Positions 60,121 to 64,000 of a stretch of DNA of 64,000 nt are shown here, one piece after another. Under the pieces are notes generated by a model. That model had not been told where the DNA came from and did no database searches. It saw only the letters and a list, made by a program, of their open reading frames with translations. The position numbers were made by a program, and so were the translations under genes. The stretch is from assembly GCF_003236175.1 (NCBI RefSeq), contig NZ_QKTW01000019.1:193818-257817 (forward strand), given 5' to 3'. Each line of letters starts with the position of its first letter. The first letter of the stretch is position 1. This DNA is from Taibaiella soli. Lineage in GTDB: Bacteria > Bacteroidota > Bacteroidia > Chitinophagales > Chitinophagaceae.

Positions 60121-60759
60121 CTATCTCACTAATTCCGGCTCCTCTACGCTTTCAAGCAGCGCATATTTCTTAATCCAGCCAATCACTTTATCTAATCCTT
60201 GCAGACTCATAAGATTGGTGAATACGAATGGCTGACCGTTGCGCATTTTACGTGCATCACGTTCCATAACACCGAGATCTGCATTTACATAAGGCGCGAG
60301 GTCAATTTTATTGATCACGAGCAAATCTGATCGGGTAATGCCAGGACCACCTTTGCGTGGAATTTTATCACCTTCGGCAACATCAATAACGAAAATGGTA
60401 ACGTCTGCAAGATCCGGACTGAAAGTAGCTGAAAGATTATCACCACCGCTTTCAATCAATATCAGTTCTATTTCAGGAAAGCGGGATGCCATTTCTTCTA
60501 CTGCTTCCAGATTCATACTCGCGTCTTCACGGATAGCAGTATGCGGGCAACCACCTGTTTCTACGCCGATAATGCGTTCTTTAGGCAAGGAACTGTTTTT
60601 GGTAAGGAACTCGGCATCTTCCTTTGTGTAAATATCATTGGTGATAACGCCGAGACTGTATTCATTCATAAGTTTGCGGGAAAGGCGTTCCAACAATGCA
60701 GTTTTACCTGATCCTACAGGACCTGCCACACCAATTTTTACATATTTTCTCTCTTGCAT
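60121..60759 (-). CDS. ureG: Urease accessory GTPase UreG
   Basis: SIMIBI-class GTPase that powers nickel insertion into urease. The 212-residue product has the P-loop [16 protein letters not shown] (about 11-26), the metal-binding CPH motif in [18 protein letters not shown], the switch [17 protein letters not shown] and the guanine-specificity [11 protein letters not shown]. No N-terminal His-rich extension is present, so UreE and the permease would provide nickel storage. It follows ureF by 67 bp. Confidence 0.97.
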   Translation of the reverse strand: MQERKYVKIGVAGPVGSGKTALLERLSRKLMNEYSLGVITNDIYTKEDAEFLTKNSSLPKERIIGVETGGCPHTAIREDASMNLEAVEEMASRFPEIELILIESGGDNLSATFSPDLADVTIFVIDVAEGDKIPRKGGPGITRSDLLVINKIDLAPYVNADLGVMERDARKMRNGQPFVFTNLMSLQGLDKVIGWIKKYALLESVEEPELVR

Positions 60760-60826
60760 TTTTTAGGTTTTAAACGTTTTGTAATGTTTGAAAAATCAGC
60801 TGATGTTTGAAAAATGTCTTGATCAT

Positions 60827-61513
60827 TTAAGACATGTACAATCTGGAATAAAGTCGCTCGTGCTGCATACAACGGACATCCAGGCCGATATTACAAAGCC
60901 CTACCAGATTGCGATCCAGTTGCAAAACATTTTCTACAAGCGTTCCGATAACAGGCTGCATATCACACAAAATATCCTGGCCGTCAAGCTGGCCGAGCGG
61001 CACTAATTTCACGGCATTAGTAACCATGCCCACTGTGGCGTTATAAAAGAAAGCGTACAACGCTTCATGAACAGGTATATTCAGCAAGGCGGCATAGATG
61101 CCAAATGCAATGCAATAATGGCCTTCAGACTTCTTTGAAACAATTGCTGCTTCGTATGCGTCAATAATTTCAGACGCCTGCTGACGCTTAAATATTTTTA
61201 TCAACCGGAGACCTAGTTTCTGGCTTGCCTGTCTGATTTCACGTGCCGTCTTCAATGCAGCACATTCATCGTCGAGTTGCTGCAACATAGTAATGTCTCC
61301 ATTTTGTGTTGCCTCATAAGCCAGCCGTACAAATGCAGCATCATTATACTGCAGATTGTTGGTTAGCATATTGCGCACAAATAATGCAGCTGTTGCTGTA
61401 TCCTTTACCAACTTTTGCTGTACATAAGTTTCCAATCCGTTAGAATGACTGTAACCGCCGATCGGTAAGGTTGGATCACTCAGATGAAGTAAACTTCCGA
61501 TAAAATTTTTCAT
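60827..61513 (-). CDS. ureF: Urease accessory protein UreF
   Basis: All-helical partner of UreD and UreG in the urease activation complex, acting as an activator or gate for UreG. The 228-residue product has the N-terminal signature LLHLSDPTLPIGGYSHSNGL and GLETYVQ, and the C-terminal ALYAFFYNATVGMVTNAVKL with PLGQLDGQ, typical for UreF. It begins four bases after the ureE stop, so it is translationally close-coupled. Confidence 0.94.
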   Translation of the reverse strand: MKNFIGSLLHLSDPTLPIGGYSHSNGLETYVQQKLVKDTATAALFVRNMLTNNLQYNDAAFVRLAYEATQNGDITMLQQLDDECAALKTAREIRQASQKLGLRLIKIFKRQQASEIIDAYEAAIVSKKSEGHYCIAFGIYAALLNIPVHEALYAFFYNATVGMVTNAVKLVPLGQLDGQDILCDMQPVIGTLVENVLQLDRNLVGLCNIGLDVRCMQHERLYSRLYMS

Positions 61514-61517
61514 AGCC

Positions 61518-62015
61518 TTATTTTCCGAGATTCATGATTTTAAAGAAAAGCGAACTGTTGCTTCCATGTCCGTGCGGCTGCACGGTAGCATTGAGCAGGT
61601 TCATCAGGCGTGTATGTGTTTTCTGCGTATTATAACCACTTACGGTCAGCCATTTAAAAATCGGTTCTTCGAATGGCAGCAGTACTTCATCATTCTGAAT
61701 GAACATCGGCAAATGCTTATTGCCAATTTCATAGCAAACACTGCCCATTTCCAGTAAAGACGCAGGTTTCACGACAATGGCATCACAAGGAATAATATCA
61801 ACTACAACAACAGTTTCATCGTCGATCAGCAAAATATCATCCTGTCTTAAGCGTTGCCCCTCTTTCAGAAATTTGATGGCGATGTCTCTTCCGCTTTTTG
61901 TCTTCTTTCGCTGAATACGCTTTGTAGCTTCAAACCATTCTATCTGCAACAAATCCACCACACGGTTTCCGGGATCGAATTGTTTCAGATTGCCTGCTAC
62001 TTCATTTATGATCAT
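61518..62015 (-). CDS. ureE: Urease nickel metallochaperone UreE
   Basis: Dimeric chaperone that delivers nickel to the UreG/UreD/UreF complex. The 165-residue product has the N-terminal peptide-binding domain and the metal-binding domain with the conserved YEIGNKHLPMFIQ (the central nickel His). The tail contains QPHGHGS, a short His-bearing end rather than the long His tail of some UreE proteins. It follows ureC by 111 bp, with an intercistronic hairpin between. Confidence 0.94.
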   Translation of the reverse strand: MIINEVAGNLKQFDPGNRVVDLLQIEWFEATKRIQRKKTKSGRDIAIKFLKEGQRLRQDDILLIDDETVVVVDIIPCDAIVVKPASLLEMGSVCYEIGNKHLPMFIQNDEVLLPFEEPIFKWLTVSGYNTQKTHTRLMNLLNATVQPHGHGSNSSLFFKIMNLGK

Positions 62016-62057
62016 GTGTTAGCTCTTTTAAAACGCGTTTTTTAATGTCTGAAATCC

Positions 62058-62094
62058 GGAGAATGAGTTGCAGGCAATGCCTGCAACATTCTCC
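62058..62094 (-). other. Intercistronic hairpin between ureC and ureE
   Basis: A 16-bp stem with a two-base bulge: GGAGAATG-AG-TTGCAGGC (62058-62075) pairs with GCCTGCAA and CATTCTCC (62079-62094), loop of three. On the minus strand it is not followed by a T-run, so it is unlikely to be a simple terminator; it could stabilise or process the polycistronic mRNA and lower accessory-gene expression relative to structural genes. Confidence 0.7.
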
Positions 62095-62126
62095 TTTGTC
62101 TTATCAATAAGACAGCCCCAGATATT

Positions 62127-63848
62127 TTAGAACAAGAAATAACGCTGTGCCAATGGCAATTCCTTGGCTGGTTCGCAGGTTATCTTCTCGCCATCTACAC
62201 GTACTTCGTAGTTTTCCGGATTTACTGTGATCTCCGGAGTTTTATCATTATGAATGAGATGCTTTTTAGAAATATTGCGACAACCGACTACCGGCAATAC
62301 CATTTTTTTCAAACCGTATTCTTCCACAATATTATTTTTCAGCGAAGCCTGAGATACAAACGTAGCGCAGGTTGTAGACAATGCATTACCAAACGCGCCA
62401 AACATATTGCGGTAGATAACCGGTTGCGGCGTTGGAATAGATGCGTTCGGATCGCCCATGCGTGCTGCGATAATCATGCCGCCTTTAATGATGATTTCCG
62501 GTTTTGCACCGAACAGCATTGGCTTCCACAATACGATATCGGCCATTTTACCTGGTTCGATAGAACCTACGTATTGAGAGATACCGTGTGCAATTGCCGG
62601 ATTGATGGTGTATTTTGCTACGTAACGTTTTGCGCGGAAGTTGTCATTTTTATGACCTTTATCTTCTTCCAGTTCGCCGCGTTGTTTGCGCATTTTATCC
62701 GCAGTCTGCCAGGTGCGCGTCACTACTTCACCCACACGGCCCATTGCTTGTGAATCCGAACTCATAATGCTGAATACGCCCATATCGTGCAGGATATCTT
62801 CTGCTGCGATGGTTTCCGGACGGATACGTGAATCCGCGAAGGAAACATCTTCCGGAATATTTTTACTCAGGTGGTGACATACCATCAGCATATCCAGGTG
62901 CTCATCGATTGTATTTACAGTATACGGACGAGTTGGATTGGTAGATGCAGGCAGTACATTCGGGTACATTGCCGCTTTGATGATATCTGGCGCGTGACCG
63001 CCACCAGCACCTTCTGTATGGAAGGTATGTATTACACGACCGTTGATGGCGTTCATCGTATCTTCCAGGAATCCCGCCTCATTGAGTGTATCAGTATGGA
63101 TGGCAATTTGCACATCGTATTTATCCGCCACTTTCAGTGACGCATCGATTACAGCAGGTGTTGCACCCCAATCTTCATGAATTTTCAAACCAAGCGCACC
63201 AGCTTCGATTTGTTCTTCCAAAGGAGCTTCTGTAGAGCAGTTACCTTTACCGAAGAAACCGAGATTCATCGGGAACGCTTCAGCTGCCTGCAGCATTTTT
63301 TCAATGTACCATTTACCAGGGGAAATAGTAGTTGCATTAGTTCCGTCTGCCGGACCAGTACCACCACCTATCATGGTTGTAACACCACTGTACAAAGCTG
63401 TTTCAATTTGCTGCGGACTGATGAAGTGAATATGCGTATCAATACCGCCGGCCGTTGCAATCAGGTTTTCACCACCATGCGCTTCTGTACTGGCACCAAT
63501 GATCATGTTCGGATGCACGCCGTCCATTGTATCCGGATTACCGGCTTTACCAATACCTACGATCTTACCGTCTTTGATACCGATATCCGCTTTCACGATA
63601 CCCCAGTGGTCGATGATGGTTACGTTTGTAATAACGAGATCCAGCACACCCTGATCACGAGTAGCCGTGCTCGACTGAGACATACCATCACGGATGGTTT
63701 TCCCACCGCCAAATTTATTTTCATCGCCATAAACAGTATAGTCCTTTTCTACTTCGATGATAATATCCGTATCGCCAAGGCGCACTTTATCACCAGTTGT
63801 GGGCCCGTACATGCCGGCATATTTCAGCTTACTTATTTTGAGGCTCAT
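62127..63848 (-). CDS. ureC: Urease subunit alpha
   Basis: Catalytic subunit that hydrolyses urea to ammonia and carbamate at a di-nickel centre. The 573-residue product has all ligands: His139 and His141 in [11 protein letters not shown], carbamylated Lys222 in [12 protein letters not shown], His251 in [10 protein letters not shown], His277 in [15 protein letters not shown], catalytic His325 beside flap Cys324 in MVCHHLSKN, and Asp365 in SSDSQAMGR. Numbering is offset by five from the Klebsiella enzyme. It starts one base after the ureB stop. Structure and length indicate an active urease. Confidence 0.98.
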   Translation of the reverse strand: MSLKISKLKYAGMYGPTTGDKVRLGDTDIIIEVEKDYTVYGDENKFGGGKTIRDGMSQSSTATRDQGVLDLVITNVTIIDHWGIVKADIGIKDGKIVGIGKAGNPDTMDGVHPNMIIGASTEAHGGENLIATAGGIDTHIHFISPQQIETALYSGVTTMIGGGTGPADGTNATTISPGKWYIEKMLQAAEAFPMNLGFFGKGNCSTEAPLEEQIEAGALGLKIHEDWGATPAVIDASLKVADKYDVQIAIHTDTLNEAGFLEDTMNAINGRVIHTFHTEGAGGGHAPDIIKAAMYPNVLPASTNPTRPYTVNTIDEHLDMLMVCHHLSKNIPEDVSFADSRIRPETIAAEDILHDMGVFSIMSSDSQAMGRVGEVVTRTWQTADKMRKQRGELEEDKGHKNDNFRAKRYVAKYTINPAIAHGISQYVGSIEPGKMADIVLWKPMLFGAKPEIIIKGGMIIAARMGDPNASIPTPQPVIYRNMFGAFGNALSTTCATFVSQASLKNNIVEEYGLKKMVLPVVGCRNISKKHLIHNDKTPEITVNPENYEVRVDGEKITCEPAKELPLAQRYFLF

Positions 63849-63849
63849 G

Positions 63850-64000
63850 CTATTTGTTTTTGAAGTTTTCTGATTTGAGTTTAGCTAAGCTGTGTTGTTT
63901 ATTGACCTCAAGTGTGGTGTCTCCGTTGACCAGATTATTGATACCAAATGCGCGTCTGCCACCTCCGAAAGCAACGAGCTCCACTTCTTTTTCTTCACCG
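63850..64000 (-). CDS. ureB: Urease subunit beta (partial, C-terminal end)
   Basis: I translated the reverse strand from the window edge: [20 protein letters not shown] and [10 protein letters not shown], then a Lys-rich end with stop TAG at 63850-63852. This is the conserved C-terminus of the UreB beta subunit, which packs on UreC. Only about 49 residues are present; the N-terminal part and ureA lie beyond the window. The stop is one base from the ureC ATG, showing tight coupling. A fused UreAB protein cannot be excluded. Confidence 0.93.
   Translation of the reverse strand, partial: GEEKEVELVAFGGGRRAFGINNLVNGDTTLEVNKQHSLAKLKSENFKNK

Noticed and set aside
63177-63863. 228-residue plus-strand frame opposite ureC
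   Set aside because: Opposite strand of a highly conserved gene whose catalytic residues are all intact; shadow frame.

Overview
The window looks like a chromosome segment of a Bacteroidota member, most likely Chitinophagaceae-like. Evidence: five proteins carry the type IX secretion (Por) C-terminal sorting tail; promoters have the Bacteroidota -7 element TAnnTTTG rather than TATAAT; Shine-Dalgarno sequences are almost absent; and the gene content (S41 protease, BatB/BatC, PspC with PadR, ketosynthase plus chain-length-factor pigment genes, kynurenine monooxygenase) is typical of that phylum. No tRNA, rRNA, insertion sequence, prophage or CRISPR array was found. The genus is not resolved.

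Layout. 1-1030 is the N-terminal half of uvrB (minus). Its upstream spacer holds four 22-bp palindromic iterons and two 93-bp tandem repeats. 1483-6716 is a five-gene minus-strand cassette (methyltransferase, flavin halogenase-like enzyme, half-size ketosynthase-like protein, active ketosynthase, Cys-less chain-length-factor-like ketosynthase) resembling part of a flexirubin/aryl-polyene pathway. 6920-8537 encodes a lipoprotein cytochrome c and signal peptidase I. 8737-11818 is kmo overlapping recJ. 12026-17056 holds a T9SS-exported protein, an S41 protease and a UvrD/PcrA helicase. 17446-19217 is batB-batC, then come rluE, an ABC exporter and asd. 23570-30575 encodes two T9SS cargo proteins around a TonB-dependent receptor. 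30774-31788 is a padR-pspC operon with a palindromic operator candidate. 31927-39530 runs through glcD, an outer-membrane protein, and a probable operon of symporter, LOG protein, O-methyltransferase, LysM glucosaminidase and hpt. 39779-47046 (minus) holds an M36 metalloprotease, a hybrid histidine kinase and a GEVED-type cargo protein. 47444-48768 is tatC-rpiB. 48898-50038 is a MarR regulator and an isochorismatase-like gene with a 36-bp palindrome over the promoter between them. 50327-51928 is an ABC-F ATPase with a structured leader. 52032-54062 is an outer-membrane protein divergent from an AraC-type regulator.

54066-64000 is a minus-strand run of at least ten closely spaced genes: ureB (cut by the window edge), ureC, ureE, ureF, ureG, ureD, a nickel-permease-like membrane protein, a urea channel, a DcaP-like porin and a TonB-dependent receptor with a histidine-rich plug. 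Read together they form a pathway from the outer membrane to the cytosol: porin and urea channel bring urea in, the TonB receptor and permease plausibly bring nickel in, and UreDEFG assemble the nickel centre of UreABC. This is the most coherent larger system in the window. The best-defined regulatory signals are the MarR operator/promoter (49536-49585) and the PadR palindrome (31821-31841).
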